Shown here piece by piece: positions 1-13,499 of a DNA stretch of 64,000 nt (the stretch's first letter is position 1; every line of letters starts with the position of its first letter). The stretch is taken from contig CM051515.1 in the NCBI GenBank assembly GCA_028015205.1, positions 11,488,001-11,552,000 of the forward strand. Reading direction: 5' to 3'. This stretch comes from Mytilisepta virgata. Taxonomy: Eukaryota; Mollusca; Bivalvia; Mytilida; Mytilidae. The position numbers were made by a program, and so were the translations under genes. The notes below the pieces were generated by a model, which saw only the letters and a list, made by a program, of their open reading frames with translations, had not been told where the DNA came from and searched no databases.

Positions 1-3000
1 ATATAATAACAAGAGGCCAATGGCCACGTGGCTCCCCGGTATTTTCATTTCAATCTTACCATTTCCACATGCTTTTAAAGAAAGCAATTAATTTTTGTTA
101 TGAAGATACTAGTTTTTACGTGATATTCTCTATGGAAGTTGCAAAACACTGCACAACTGACCGTTAAACAAAGAGATCTCAAGTATCTATTTTTACCCAA
201 AAATTGAGCAAAGCTCAATAATATATACACTCCGCCTTCCCAGATAAATCTTCTTAATCCCTGATGCTTTCATATGTATATATTACCCAAATATCATAAG
301 GTATCTTCCTCAAACTTTAATCCGTATAAGTGTCATTCAAATCTTGTATTGACTGTTGTGTATGTATAATTTACAAGATAAATAGGTAATCCATTTGTTT
401 CTCTTATCAACATTCAGCCGGGGCAACTTTAATTATATTTCAAGGACTTTAACTGTTTTGTTACAATGGTGTATAATGGGAATATAGGTAATTCCAAATT
501 TCGCATTCCACACCTGTAAAACTAGATTTGAAAAAGGCATGCACAACTTCAGCCTAAATACCGAATGCATCCAAATTCACAATTTGCAGTAAGTTACCGT
601 TTTGGAGATCTCGAACTCACAAAACCACGAAAATTCTGCTATCCACAGCATAAGGCTCTCGGACCTACGGTCCGGAGAGCCAATAAATGAAACAAAACAA
701 TCATTTTCTGATCAGTCAACGTATTGCTTTCTTTTTTTTAAAGGAAGTACCTTGTTTTCTATGCTACCAACTGTTTTTCGCAATGTCTTTTCACACTGTG
801 GTAAATGGAATTCACACCTGCATCTGATACAATTATCCAGATTTTATGCAAATATTACATAAAACAGCATCATCTTGATAGAAAATATTAAACTATAATG
901 CTGAACCACGAGTACTCTTGGATATAACTCTTTATGTATGACACCTCTTTGTCACCCTGTGGGAAGGAAATGCAGCCTGATGGTAATATCCATGTGAATT
1001 CCTATCGAAAAAAACAAATGAAAATTTAAACTAAATATTTAGCACAAGAAGGGGCATAAGGGATCATGTCCCAAGTCAGGGTTCCATGTTCTTTCCTACA
1101 AACCACTGACAACACTCATTCATATTTAGCGCCTTGTGTGTGACCTAGAAAATTCTATCTACGACGCAAACGGATTCTCTTTTGACCTTGAGAAGTAACC
1201 AATGACAAACGTTCACTTCCGACGCCTAAAAAATGAATGAATGTTGTAATGGGTTTGTCGGAACGAATGTAGATACAAAACCTAACTTGAGAGGATGACG
1301 AGTAAATTTGTATATTATATAGTTGTCACGGAAATCTCTAGAACACAGTAGAAGTTTGAATTACACAATACGTACATATTGATCATTCCAGAATTATTAC
1401 GTAAGTCAAATAGAAAGTTCTAATCATTCCATAGTATCTATGATTATTCCAGTGGTTTCTAAACTGCACAGTTATAACAATATTGGTAAACAACTATAAG
1501 TATTATGTAAGCATATTGTACATGTTATAAGGCCATACAAAGCAAATTAGGCCAAGATAAATAAATATAATAATTACAATATCATAACAACTCGTTATTC
1601 AATCTGAAGTCTTGCCTTCTGAGGGGAAAGCGGGTACCTATGTAAGAGATAATTTGGTCCTAGTAAAATAAGTCTGGGACCCATATTCTGGATGAACTTA
1701 TGTCCGTAGGGAAATAGACCCATGGTGTCAAATTTTCCTAGCAAAAACATTCCAACTAATAGTAATCTTAGCCCGAGGATCAATTTTACTAGGAAAAATT
1801 GTTGGAAATAAATAAGAAAATATGTCCATCTTAAGTATGATGTATTATGAAAGAAATACAAAAGCAAATACGTCTGAAATATGATATATTGTGTAAAATG
1901 AATATTAATGAAAAATTGAATTTATTACAGATAAAGATAATAATCACTTTTAATTGAATAGACAGAAATTTACAAAAATTGACTAGGATAATAGGTCCAT
2001 CTGAAGATAAAATTATTAAATATCATTATTAAATTGATTATTGACTGATATATTTTCCCTATTTTTATTTTCTTGGGTTCTAGTTAATGTTAAGTTGATA
2101 AACATCTATTACATTCATTATGACAAGTACTCACTACAAAAATCTTAATACTTTGTGGTGAACACATTTCACTCCTGCCTTTAAATCTGAGTTGAAAAAA
2201 ATCATCTATCGTCAAAACACGGACTTACTTTACAGGGAAGCAAAATCCGTTGGACATACGGGGATAAATTTACTATTACATACTCACTAGTTTAAAGTTG
2301 GATAATTGTGAACTGATTTAATACGAGAAGGGAATAGGACGCAGACGTATCCAAGGACAGAGTGATTCCTAGAAATCATAAATAAAAACGATTATATTAA
2401 TAAAACTTCCACTTTCAAGTGTTACCCGATCTCTGATCGCAATAATAAACTTTTTTTTTCACACGGGCTGCGATTGCAATAATTAAACCTCGCAATTTTG
2501 CCAGGAGTAGATAAATCTTATTAATATGTGCTCGCGACAATTTCTGAATTTACACTTCCATATCGTTTACACACGCCACCATCAAAATACCGGACAATGT
2601 CAAAATTTATTAGAAATAAACACCCGAGCCAATTTATATTCATAATATTTCAATTCGTCTACTATAAACATTGGAATATTTTTATACCATTAGGAATGAT
2701 TGCTGGTCTAATAGGAAATAAAGAGGATTTGAAAAATGTATTTTAGTTTGAGAGAACATATGAATAGTAAAAAAATAAGCAAGAAAAAAATATAGGTTCA
2801 TGTGCTCATTTTAGAGCTATAAGGCCTTGAAAATTTGCAGGAAATGGGTTTTCTCTGGATTTTTCATTGTCTTTGCACTGACACTTCAGTCTCTCAAAGA
2901 TGTATGGAAAAATAAAAAGGAATTCACAAAATTTTGTCAAATAACATTTTAAGGTGTATATTGAATTATAAAAGAAAAAGTGGGGGTTCATGGGCAAAAA

Positions 3001-4309
3001 ATTTCATGTTTAAGAAATGGATAAAACCCGAGGATTCCGAAAATCTGACAAAAAGACCAAAAAATGACCTGTGAGCATCCTTAAATATAAGAAACTAATT
3101 TCCTTGTCGTTATTTGATAAACAAATTCAAACTCAAAACGAAAAAGCGGCGTCGTTCTGTTATTACATAAGTCAAATTCTTCATGGTCGTTTACGAATTA
3201 ATAGCTCTGTCATTTTTTTCACAGGTATTTAATTGTAAGTCCAGATTGTGCATAAGATTTATAAACTACTTCCTATTTTTAATATACTGCCTCTAATACA
3301 CTGCTTTCAGACTATGGTTTATGCAACGATAGTGGATCTATCTGTCGAAATGACATGCTAAATTTTGTTGTTAAGTTCCAACAGGTTTAAATGATTTCCG
3401 TTTACATATGTACATGCTCGTTTTTTGTATTCTTTTCCACTGTAAATATTCTTTGTTTTTCCGTTAATAATTGTTACAGAGCATGTTATATGTTTTCATT
3501 TGTAATTTTCTAAATAAATATCAGACAGATATATAAAAGCAGTTTTACTTGTTTCTGAATCATATTAACATTTATTGTATCATAATTTTATAATTGCATT
3601 TTTTTCTATAAATATTGTTTAAACCAAACATATTTTTTAAAATTTACTATTATTGTTTTTTTTAAATATACTACTACTTGATTTTATTTGATATACAAGA
3701 CGTCATACAATGCAAACCTCTCATTTTCGATGACATTCTTAGTCTGCCTTCTTTTTACAAAGCCTGTCGATTGACGCACTCATACAAAATCAACAAATTG
3801 CTACTAAATTACAATGAAGAAATATATTATCATTTCAATCTTTGGAAAAACTGTAGATATTTAGTAGACTGACACCTTTTCGGTGTTTTAGTTTCCCGAA
3901 GAACTCGACCTTTTTTCTGATTAAGATTCCGTTAAATGGGTTTACATATCCTCAGTACACTTTCAGGGATATTTTTTGTTGAATGGTCTACTATAAAAAT
4001 GATGGTTTAGTATTTGCTTGCAATTTTAATGCTGTTTTCTATAATATATTAAGACATTTAGATTGTTGTTGTTTATTGTTACAGATGCATTTCTGAAATA
4101 CATTTAATACAAAGTGAAAATACACATCTGGTTACATCAATGGATCAGGCCTTTTATCCCAAAGGTGAAACCTCTATTTTTTATATACACACCTTGTTGA
4201 TTCAAATTAAATCACTGGTTGTTTGGCAAATGGCAATAGCTTTCAAGTTGATTTTTTAAAATGAAATACATAAATAAATATAATTATAAAATATAATAGT
4301 AATATAACA
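1..4309. other. Non-coding A+T-rich stretch
   Basis: I see no supportable gene. Short open frames here have no splice sites or family motif. The only internal structure I can point to is a ~60-bp segment near 2378-2438 that recurs inverted near 54540-54597, so it is a dispersed repeat fragment. Confidence 0.5.
2378..2438 (+). repeat. Dispersed repeat fragment, copy 1
   Basis: A run containing the words ATTAATAAAACTTCCACTTT and CCGATCTC reappears in reverse complement at about 54540-54597 with only small differences. The two copies are 52 kb apart, so this is a fragment of an interspersed element of unknown class. Confidence 0.6.
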
Positions 4310-4660
4310 CTAATTATTGTTTAACGTCCAGTGGCAACCATTAGGTGAACATCGGGACGGGAACATGTTGATATGATATGAATATGATCCCTGCTTTGTA
4401 CTAGACTGACACGCGAACCTGGATTTTTAACGTGCTATCTCATTGACCGCAGGAAGACATATCACCCCTACTTGGACATATTATACTGACTCCGAGCCAA
4501 TTATCCCTTTGCTCTTACTCCTATATGCCGCACGTTTGGAGGAGAGGCCGTATAAACCAATTTTAATGTATTTGGTTTGACCCGGCCGGCGATAGAACCC
4601 GTGACCTTCCTCACTCCAGTCAAGCACGCAACCACGAGACCACAGAGGCTGTTCAACAGT
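4310..4660 (-). mobile_element. tRNA-derived SINE, full-length or nearly
   Basis: On the reverse strand this reads as a tRNA-like head (a degenerate B-box region near 4590-4600 and a 'GGTCTCGTGGTTGCG'-type A-box region near 4630-4645) followed by a conserved body. The body (GACTCCGAGCC..., GGAAGACATATCA..., near 4455-4520) is shared with copies at about 49980-50140, 51272-51535 and 55595-55862. Molluscs carry several tRNA-derived SINE families; I do not assign a named family. The copy is diverged and is not a gene. Confidence 0.7.
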
Positions 4661-4819
4661 AAAGGTTAAGTATCGATAAAAAAGTACTGAAGCGAAAAAG
4701 TCAGTAACATCGAAAGGAAAAGACATCACACGATACATGTATAACTAAAAGAATAAAAACATATAATAAACTAATCAGATTAGAACAAGACATCAAACTG
4801 AAGCGAATCCACATCAGAA

Positions 4820-5905
4820 TCGGATGTGACATCGGGTGCTCCGAAAGGGTAAGCAATCTTGCTCCGTTAGTGTTCATCCGTCTCATTGCCAGAGAGTAAA
4901 GTCAATTGAAGCGAAATGGCAAAACAATATTGGAATAATACAAGTAATACTGTCTAATAATTACACCAAACAAAACAGACGTGACAGTTTTTTAAACATG
5001 TCAGTAGTTTTGTGAATGTCTTCACTTTTATTAAATTATTCATGATCTTTTTTCGCGATCGTTCTATTCTACTGTACCGACGATTGGTAGCATAAAACAA
5101 ATATTTCTAGTAGTCGTTTGAGTTTTTCAACGAATTGCTCTACTACTGGCAAGCGACCAGTTTTTATCAGACTGTACCCTTTCTGGCTATCCATCCCTAT
5201 ATACTTAATAGACCAAGGCACCATAAATTGATGATGAGAATATACACAGTTTTCGTACCAAACACTGTTTAACAACTTACTTGTCATAACAGTTGAGATG
5301 GCGAGTACACCTTATTTGCACAGTAGAATTTTTACATATTTTTTTCCTACTGTTTTGGCTTTGAGTATGTTACTTGTACGTGTACTCGTATATGCATTTA
5401 ATTTAGTATGTATTTATTCTAGTACCCCAAAAGGGAATAAAATGAAAAAATTGTAACATGGGTATTGTAGTGTGTATGTTGTATTGATTTGACTCATATC
5501 ACAAATATCAAATTAATAGCAAATATACTAAACCTGATTCATATATCATCTTTAAGTAGTGGAAAACTAACCCATAGACACAATTTTTTCTTATATATTT
5601 TTGTATTATATTTTTTCTGTTGATCTACATGTTGGTTATATAAAGGACAAATACACCTAAGGAGCAATAAAAAAACGTAATTCATTGGACAGACAAACCC
5701 GACAAGACAAATGAACAACCACAAGCACAACAAATAAACACAGAAAACTAAAAAACAATGAACAACACGGACTCCTATAAAAACCAGTAGTGAATCCAGG
5801 TGCTCCGGAAGGGTAATCACCTCCTGCTCAGTATACGCCACCCGTCGTGAAGTTCAACAAAGTAAATCCGCGGGAAGTCACAATTCGGTGGAGGCACATG
5901 AAAGG
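4820..5905. repeat. Two copies of a short dispersed repeat plus filler
   Basis: The motif GGTGCTCCG(A/G)AAGGGTAA occurs at about 4836-4856 and again at about 5789-5810, each followed by a related CTGCTC/TTGCTC stretch. A 100-codon reverse open frame crosses the second copy, but it looks like translated repeat. No gene is supported. Confidence 0.5.
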
Positions 5906-6621
5906 TTACGACAGTGGGAACAGGTCCAACATCATCTTAGATATTGGAACACTGTAATAGTCAATCAATTCGTGATGACGACCGTAAAATTTCCTAAGTG
6001 ATGACATCAACTTATCCCTGATAAAACCCTGATGAAGAAGCTTTCGTGACAGCAGTAATCCTCTTTGTCTAACGTAAGGGTAACTCACGCATGCCTTTGA
6101 AAATCGGATATATCCTTGAAAAAGGAAAAATTCCAGACCCAAGAATAAATATTCCTAACATCATTAATATGAAGTTTCGACAAGACGAAATTTTTCGTTT
6201 AGCATATCCCAAAGCAGGTGAAAATATCAAAACAATGAACAGATATATCATGGCTGGAAGGGATATATGTAAAAACTACAAGTCGAGAGAGGACACAATT
6301 TCCCGATACGCACGACCCAGTAATTTTGTCGTCTCTCGACTGATATTTTTTCCATGTACTCATCCCAGCCATTATATTTGTTTAATTACACTGTATATTC
6401 AGGGAATTTTAATAGAATTGGTCTCATGTGATGTTGATTCAGTGGATGCAATAAAAAAAATACTGCGGTTCCAATCTTTGCCAAGACACTGCATGCCTGC
6501 GTCTAAAACAACCGACATTTTGTTTCATTTAATTTTCACAACTGATGTACCTTACGAAGACGGATCACACTCGAATATTCAGAGCTGAATTTGGGCGCCC
6601 TGCGGCTCACCAGGATGAAAA

Positions 6622-7023
6622 TTACAATATATCCAGGATGAAAAGTGTATATACAATGTAAAAGTGTATAAACAATGTAAAGAGAGTATATTTGTTTTTG
6701 CATATACCCCAGTAGATCGCAAAATCGTGCATATCCAAGGGAAGTTCATTTAAACTGCGAATATATGCAATCAATTCACCGGAATTCATCCAATCAGAAT
6801 GCAGGATTATTATATAAGGTATAATTAATGGGAAAATTACCTTCTTTTTCGGGTCATAATCAAAAAATTGTACATATAGCATGTCTCTTTCTTTTCTATT
6901 CCAAATACATCCAGCCTTTTTTATAATGACAATGGCCGTTGCGCAGAGTGTAATACCTGCATAAAATATTGGTATAAATAATTTATTATAGATAGTATAT
7001 TTGCCAAGCAATTCTGATAACAC
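6622..7023 (-). other. Unassigned 133-codon reverse open frame
   Basis: This open frame lies on the strand opposite the first sulfotransferase intron. The segment NSGELIAYIRSLNELPLDMH followed by DFAIYW faintly recalls the C-terminal ELAxYIxxL...YF.W pattern of alpha-1,3-fucosyltransferases, but no catalytic-domain motif is visible and the rest is hydrophobic filler. It may be a decayed exon or chance. Confidence 0.2.
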
Positions 7024-8359
7024 AGTACTTTATTTTACAGATATCTGAATTTTGACTTGTTATGACTTTGCCTTTTTCAATAAGTAAGTGAAAATGCAAA
7101 AAAAAAATTAATTAATGGAAAAACCTGAAATATAATCAAAAATATGACAAAACTTTTTTTTTAATTAGATAGATAAAAAATAACAATCCAAAGATACTTA
7201 TATTAGATATAGTAAATTTATACTATGCTCTATAGGACGCATTTCAAGGAGTTACCTCTCATCAGCAGCATTAAAACAAAAATATTTGGAAGACCAAAAC
7301 CAAACTTATGTCAAACAAGAAGTACTCAACCAAAATACCGAAATAGGAAGCCAAATCTCAGCTAAGGAGATCTACCATGTGCAATACAAGGAATGAACCC
7401 TTAGTATTTCTATTATTTTTGAATTTTGCTAAATACTGGTAATTTCTGTAAAACATCAATGAATAATCATGTCAAACAAGTCTTGCGACTGGGTTGGCGA
7501 ATACCCTCGGGGGCCTAGGGTCCACCAGCAGAGGCATCATCCCAGGAGTTTCAAAACAACTATAATAAGTCTATTAGAAAATGTGATTTAAATAAATCAT
7601 GTTATGTAAAATTTCCATTACTTTTATGAAATTAATGATTTGAATTAATTAACACATTGAAATATCGATTATATGAAGTTTTTATATAATTCTAATAGGT
7701 ACTCGTTGGATATAGGAAATAGCCAAAAATGCTTGAAGATAAAGAAACTGAAAACAAAAATTCCAAAGAGAAAGCCATGTTACCGTACCAAACACCAGAA
7801 GATCTTGACAAAATTCCATCACCATGTATCTTACATAGTCACATGTACTTCAGGGATCAGATGATATTTAAAACATCGAAATAAGATAATTTTTGTCAAC
7901 AGGAATCCGAAGGGCGTTGCTGTACTGAAGAAATCTCGTGGATTATAAAGGAATTTTCGGTGGCTTTCTAACACTGTTAATGACAGAAAAGGAAGGTACG
8001 TGTTAACGTAGCGCTAGTTCATGTAGTTAAAGTATATCCATGGCCAGAAATTTAAGCACTGTGATGTACGTTTTTTCGCGATCGCAGACCTTTTTTATTA
8101 TTCATTTTGATATTTATTTTTCAATAATTCCAATGTTGTTTTCAAAACATCCGGTAAAAAGTTTATAATCTGATAAATGTTTTGTACGACGTCGTGGAAG
8201 AAGAACATGTTAATTTATAAGTAATAAAGGTTATTTTTACGGCATTTACCTATTTGTTAACTCGGGCTGATCACACACAATCTGTAAAGGACTTTATGTC
8301 GTTTGTGAGTGAATCGCCCAAGTTTACACATTGATAAATTCCGCAAAAATTACCTTCAT

Positions 8360-8395
8360 TACTTTAATAATACTTTAATAATACTTTAATAATAC
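8360..8395. repeat. 12-bp tandem repeat, three copies
   Basis: Three perfect head-to-tail copies of a TACTTTAATAAT-type unit, inside the decayed sulfotransferase gene. Confidence 0.9.
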
Positions 8396-8506
8396 AGAAG
8401 TTTATGATTTTAGTAGGTCATCTTAAGATATGAAAAAGTCATCAAGGACATCCTATATCAGTGACATGAGAAACTCTTCTTTAAATCAGCCTAATTCTAC
8501 ATGTCT

Positions 8507-8616
8507 ATGATTCACATTAATGCGGATATCCTGTGATTCACATTGATGCCGATATCATATCATTCACATTAATGCGGATATCATGTGATTCAAGTTAATG
8601 CTGATATTATATGATG
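8507..8616. repeat. Degenerate ~33-bp tandem repeat, four copies
   Basis: The unit GATTCACATTAATGCGGATA plus TC(C/A)TGT recurs four times with point changes, in the intron just upstream of the 8882-8991 sulfotransferase exon remnant. Confidence 0.85.
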
Positions 8617-8764
8617 AAATGCTTTTAATGGTTTAGAAAACTGAACCACTTTTTATTTCAAATAAACTGACCCCGCCCGTCTGTCAGAACAGAACATGCT
8701 TACTCTTCCGGAGAACATAATGTTACTCCCGTTTTTGTGCAAGAAACATATCCCTCTATTTTGT

Positions 8765-8820
8765 GTGAAGCATGAGATATTCCCACTGGACGCTAAGAAA
8801 GCAACAATCAATCAATTGGT
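8765..8820 (+). repeat. SINE-tail fragment
   Basis: The string GAAGCATGAGATATTCCCAC, then TGGACGCTAAG and CAATCAATCAA, matches the end of the repeat at 42925-42985 (GAAGCATGACATATTTGCCA, then TGGACTTTAA and ATCAATCAATC). It is probably the 3' tail of a mollusc SINE. Confidence 0.5.
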
Positions 8821-9541
8821 CTTTTGGAATTTGTCCCCTGCTTTATTGCTTCGGTATTCTGTCGTATAATTATAATTTCAGTTTATATGTACCATTGTCC
8901 ATTACAACTGTACTTAAGTGATATGGAGAGATTATTTAAACAACACACAAAGTTACCACTACTTGTGCTCAACTATGAAGGTTTACACAAAGTAAAAACA
9001 CATAAATCGATTACGTTTTTCAGACGAAAACCTATAATTTCAAGTTTAAAAACACACTGAGTTTTTTCCTTACATTTTTAATACGGAAATTTATCGCGAC
9101 TGTCAATTGCATGACTTGTTTTTATTTTTTTGTTTTTGTTTTGGAAAGATATGTTAATGGGCCAACTAAAAATTCTGAATTCTATTGAGTGTTATAAAAA
9201 CAACAAACTTCCAAATAGTGATATTTGATTGGTTGTCATAAAAACAACAAACTTCCAAAAAGTTGTAACCCTATAGCTCGTGATCGTCTATTAAAATGGC
9301 TAGTACTTCACACTGTGTTCTATAAAAGTCTTTAATGTTAACAACACTAAACAAATCTGTATATAAAGCCAAGTGAAACAATAAACAGCAAACAGATAAA
9401 CAGATAATAATAGCTATGTCTCTAGCCAGTATTTCGAGGAGCGGTCCCTCTAACTTCCGCTGGGTTCTCTTTTTATACTGTTTTTGTTACGTTTCCTAAC
9501 ATGGGACGTATTAATTAAAAGATCGGCAATTAAAAATAAAT

Positions 9542-9660
9542 GTAAACAAATCAAACATAAAATAGGTACCATTAAAGAATAAGTTAAACAAATCAAACAT
9601 AAAGTAGGTACCATTAAAAAATAAGGTAAACAAATCAAAACATAAAATAGGTACCATAAA
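9542..9660. repeat. 42-bp tandem repeat, three copies
   Basis: Units start near 9542, 9584 and 9626 with GTAAACAAATCAAACATAAA and continue through TAGGTACCATTAAA. Copies are nearly identical, so the expansion is recent. Confidence 0.9.
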
Positions 9661-10146
9661 AATATTCCTCGCTGGCCGTTATATATTTACGATAACATGT
9701 CCGAATCATCAACACTTTATCCAAGTAACACTTTTAAAACGTATATATAATAACCTACTCACGTGAGATATAGATAGTAAAACTGATTGATACTCATTTG
9801 TTTAGAATCTAATCTAAATAAGCCTTCATCCCGATTATTTATTGTGTTTTATATAATTATTTGTGACATATAGTAAATTTGAACTTCTTGCATTTTCTCT
9901 TATTTATTTTTCTAACTCTTTTTGCTTATGACCATTGTATTACAAAGAGATATTTTAATAAGTTTGAAATTTTCCATTTTACAAACTTATTACAGGATCC
10001 AATACGTGATATAAAAAGGCTAGCAAAATTTCTGGCTGTTGAAATCACAGAGGAATATTATAAGGATGTTGTAGACAAATGTTTTTTCCATCAGTTGAAC
10101 AAGTCCTGTACAAAAAGAAAATCGATGGATTTTATGTTCAGGAAAG

Positions 10147-12880
10147 GTAGGATATATACATATAACAACATTTACTATGTTGACTAGCACGACGGGTGTC
10201 GTACGCGAAACAGGAACATGTGGCCCATATGAAACTATCATGTCCTATACTTTTTCTCATACCAAAATTAAACTGAAAGTAAATTTTAGTACCATTTATA
10301 TTCAAACATATGATTGTGAAAATACTGCAGTACTTGGACCGGAAGGAATACATAATGTCGGTAGTGCTGGGCTCATAGCTGTCGTTCAGTGTATCCATCT
10401 AGTTTTTACTGTTCGTCTTCCGTTTTTAACCACTGATCTTTGAGTTAGAAAGGGGTAAATGAGTACTCATATTTATATTAAACTTATTCAATATGTCCTT
10501 GTCATGCCTGTCCTAAGCCAGGACCCTGAGGTAATGAAAAAAGTAAATATTTTTTGAACCAGCTCATACAAATATAGAATACTAGGAAATAAATGGAAAT
10601 GGTGAGCTGTCAAAAGCGGTATAACATGTAGGTAGATGCCTTGTTTAATTACTATTACTTGTTGTATGGAATACGATGTATATTTGGGCTTCACCGTTAC
10701 TTAAGTTAAATGCCTGACATTTGTGTTTTGTTTATGGTTTCTTATGGTGTTGGCTGTTTTTGAAGACCTTACGACTCCTACTAGATGTAAAAAAAATATT
10801 TGTTCATGCCTATCGTTTGTTGTCTCAAATTACATTAAATCCACATCTTTAAATTTTTACAAACAAATATTAAGTTTTTTATGTTTCTGCGCTGTACTAC
10901 TTTTTTACAGTTAAAATTGTATCCCCATATATCGATATGGTGCTCACGTATCGTGATCTGTGTTTCGATACCGAGGGCGGATCAAGGAATTTTGAAAGGG
11001 GAACGTAAAATTTAGAATTGAAGTATGTATCGACCAGCAGAGCCAGGCGAAAATTGTATTTTATGAATTTTTGCTATAAATCATATAATGTATCGATAAA
11101 AAGTATTTTTTGGGTAATCAAAAGTGTGGGGACGACTCTACGCCCCCCTCTGAATCTGCAATTGGATACGTACCGCCTTTTGATTTCCTTCATAGAAAAC
11201 TAGTTTAGTTCCTCTAAGCAAAATAAATCGGTACCTACAAATGAATTTTGAGAAAACTAAGGAGTTTGTCCTTCGTGTATAGCTCTGTCCTTAGATTATT
11301 TTGGCTTTAGTCTATTGGTCATTTTGACATTTTGCTCTTCAGCAGTTTGAATTATTGGTTTGTTTTGCACAACTGATGGGACGTAAATCGACGAAATGTG
11401 CACATCTTGAGCATCAAAATTGGGAACAAAGAATTCAGTATCTAACTGCTATTCACAATTTCTTTCTGCGGTAGTAGCTTGTTTAGGTTTGCAGATCCTG
11501 TACATCAGACTTGATATCATAAAATCTTTATCACAGTTATCATTTTTATGATAAAAGTTTATCATGTTTATCACAGCTGAAGCTACAGGTTATCCTAAAT
11601 TGACGATAACAGAAAACATGGCTTTTAGAAGAAAACTAAACATCTTCCACTGTTAATGGCTATTCGAGATACTTTTGATTTTTTTTTAAATTTTCTTTCA
11701 ACTTCAATTCATTTTTCACTATCAAATGATTTATTTTTTATGTTCCGCCAACGAATGTTGATGGGGCATATTGAGTTACTCTTATCCGTCCGTACGTCCG
11801 TACACATGTACGTCAGAACTATGTGGTTAAGTTTTACATTTAGGTTCATTTCTTTGGAACTAAGCATAGTGTATCAATGAAGCTTCATCATTGGATGTAC
11901 CTTTGGTGATACTGAGCATTCATACAATAATTGGGTCATTATGTCCTACATTTTATGCTTGAGCGACTCTGGTTAAGGTGGTATAGGTGTCTAAAATAAA
12001 AATTTTTCTTAAACTTTGCACAGTTGATCCCTACAAGGTATATAGCGAAAATATAAAAAAAATGGCGGGGGGGGGGGGGGGGGGGTGGGGTCACCGGCCA
12101 TATAAGAAAATTACACGAACCTTAGAAAACCATAAATTTCAGCTTATTTTGTATAGTTATATTGGAAAATTAGTCACCTTCTAGGCTTAAAGTCATATTT
12201 TCATTAAAAAACAAATGATAGAAATTTGATATAATTTAGAGATGAATTGCTGATACTATAAGCTTTAAAAAAACACGAAAAAAAATATAGGTCACCGTGC
12301 ATATAAGAACGAAAAATATCATTTTATTTTGCTTTCCATGGAAACTTTACCGATATTTCTTGAAAATATTCAATTAAGGGATAGTTACAGGCTCAAATAG
12401 TGGAATTTTATTAATGTTTTATCAATGATGTAAAGGTGCAAGAATATAGACTTTAAAAAACACAAATAAAAAACGGTTGCTATGGAAACCAATGAAACAA
12501 TCACATTGAAGTTGGTAATCTTGTCCCAATATTTACATGCAAAATGAAAATACTCAATTGAAAATGCAGTTACATATGACCTAGATGGATGTTTTAAAAG
12601 AGTTAAAAAAACAATTAAATAAATGAATTGGTTGACATAACTATCGAGGAAAAATATTTATATGAATGCTTTGTTACTAAGGAAACTAAAAATATAAAAA
12701 CCAGAAAACGCAATTCAATGAAATTTGATGATTTTCTACAGAATTTTTTGTTGTTGTTAATCATATTTGTTTTTGTTCAGTGTATTGTTAATATATCAGC
12801 CCATATAATTTTTTTATAACTGATTATGCAGTATGGATTTGGTTCATTGTTGAATGCTAATTGTGACCTTTAGCGGTAAC
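10147..12880. other. No gene seen; poly-G tract at 12067-12085
   Basis: Only short unsupported frames occur. I searched the region after 10147 for the missing final sulfotransferase exon and did not find one. A 19-base G run sits at 12067-12085. Confidence 0.5.
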
Positions 12881-12881
12881 C

Positions 12882-12955
12882 TCTATGTCAATTGGTTTCT
12901 GTGAAGGAGAGTTACCGCTATGTCAATTGGTATCTGTGAAGGAGAGTTGTCTATT
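12882..12955. repeat. ~39-bp tandem duplication
   Basis: CTATGTCAATTGGTTTCTGT followed by GAAGGAGAGTT occurs twice in a row with two base differences. Confidence 0.85.
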
Positions 12956-13499
12956 TGACAGGATTGCTTTCCTGTTATTTAATACCTAGTCAGCCGTAGC
13001 CTGTTGAGCTTATGAAAATTAAAAAAAAAGGCTGCCTTTTGTCACAGAGGTCATTGGTTTGAGTCCAGGAGGAGATAACCTATTTTGAATGTAGAACCAT
13101 GCTCTCTTGTTACATATTCTAATTGGCAGTCATAACATATATTATTACATACTGCTCAATAATAGAAATGATGATTCATATTGCAATACAGCTGCAATGT
13201 ATTTGATTTAAAACTCTATGTTGTATATTTGTGTTGCTTGATTGCTGTCTCATCAAGCTATCCCAATATGTCCTGTAACTAATACTTCTGAGTGTAATAA
13301 ACTGCACATGTATTTGTGTGAAGGTTGAAACTTGACAGGTTGTGTAATATACAACCGGAACAGGCAGAATAGTGTATTATTTGGATGAAAATGTTTTTGT
13401 AAAGCCTGCGACTGTTGTTATTTTAGAAGGTGGAAGAATTGGATACTGGATACTTTGTATATATATAAAGATGCCTCGATCATTATTTGAAGTTTCCGT

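Larger units (their letters stand above)
6091..10146 (+). pseudogene. Cytosolic sulfotransferase (SULT) pseudogene, four exon remnants
   Basis: SULT enzymes transfer sulfonate from PAPS to hydroxyl or amine acceptors. Exon remnants in family order: (a) 6091-6268, with FRQDEIFRLAYPKAG matching the PAPS-binding entry strand, though the usual Ser/Thr-Gly-Thr-Trp after it is lost; (b) about 7723-7995, with LDKIPSPCILHSHMYFRD, then KIIFVNRNPKGVAV, then YKGIFGGFLTLL, donor gtacgt; (c) 8882-8991, with LPLLVLNYEGLHK; (d) 9996-10146, with DPIRDIKRLAKFL and SMDFMFRK. Exons b to c to d join in compatible phases (1, then 0) with AG/GT borders. Exon b needs two frame changes (near 7865 and near 7945) to stay in the SULT frame. 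No final GDWKN-type exon follows before the inverted duplication, although exon d ends in the phase used by the final-exon copies at 23457-23572 and 32727-32815. I read this as a dead, truncated gene. Confidence 0.75.

Noticed and set aside
5539..5841. 100-codon reverse frame with membrane-like segment
   Set aside because: It overlaps a short dispersed repeat (second copy at ~4836) and has no splice or family support.
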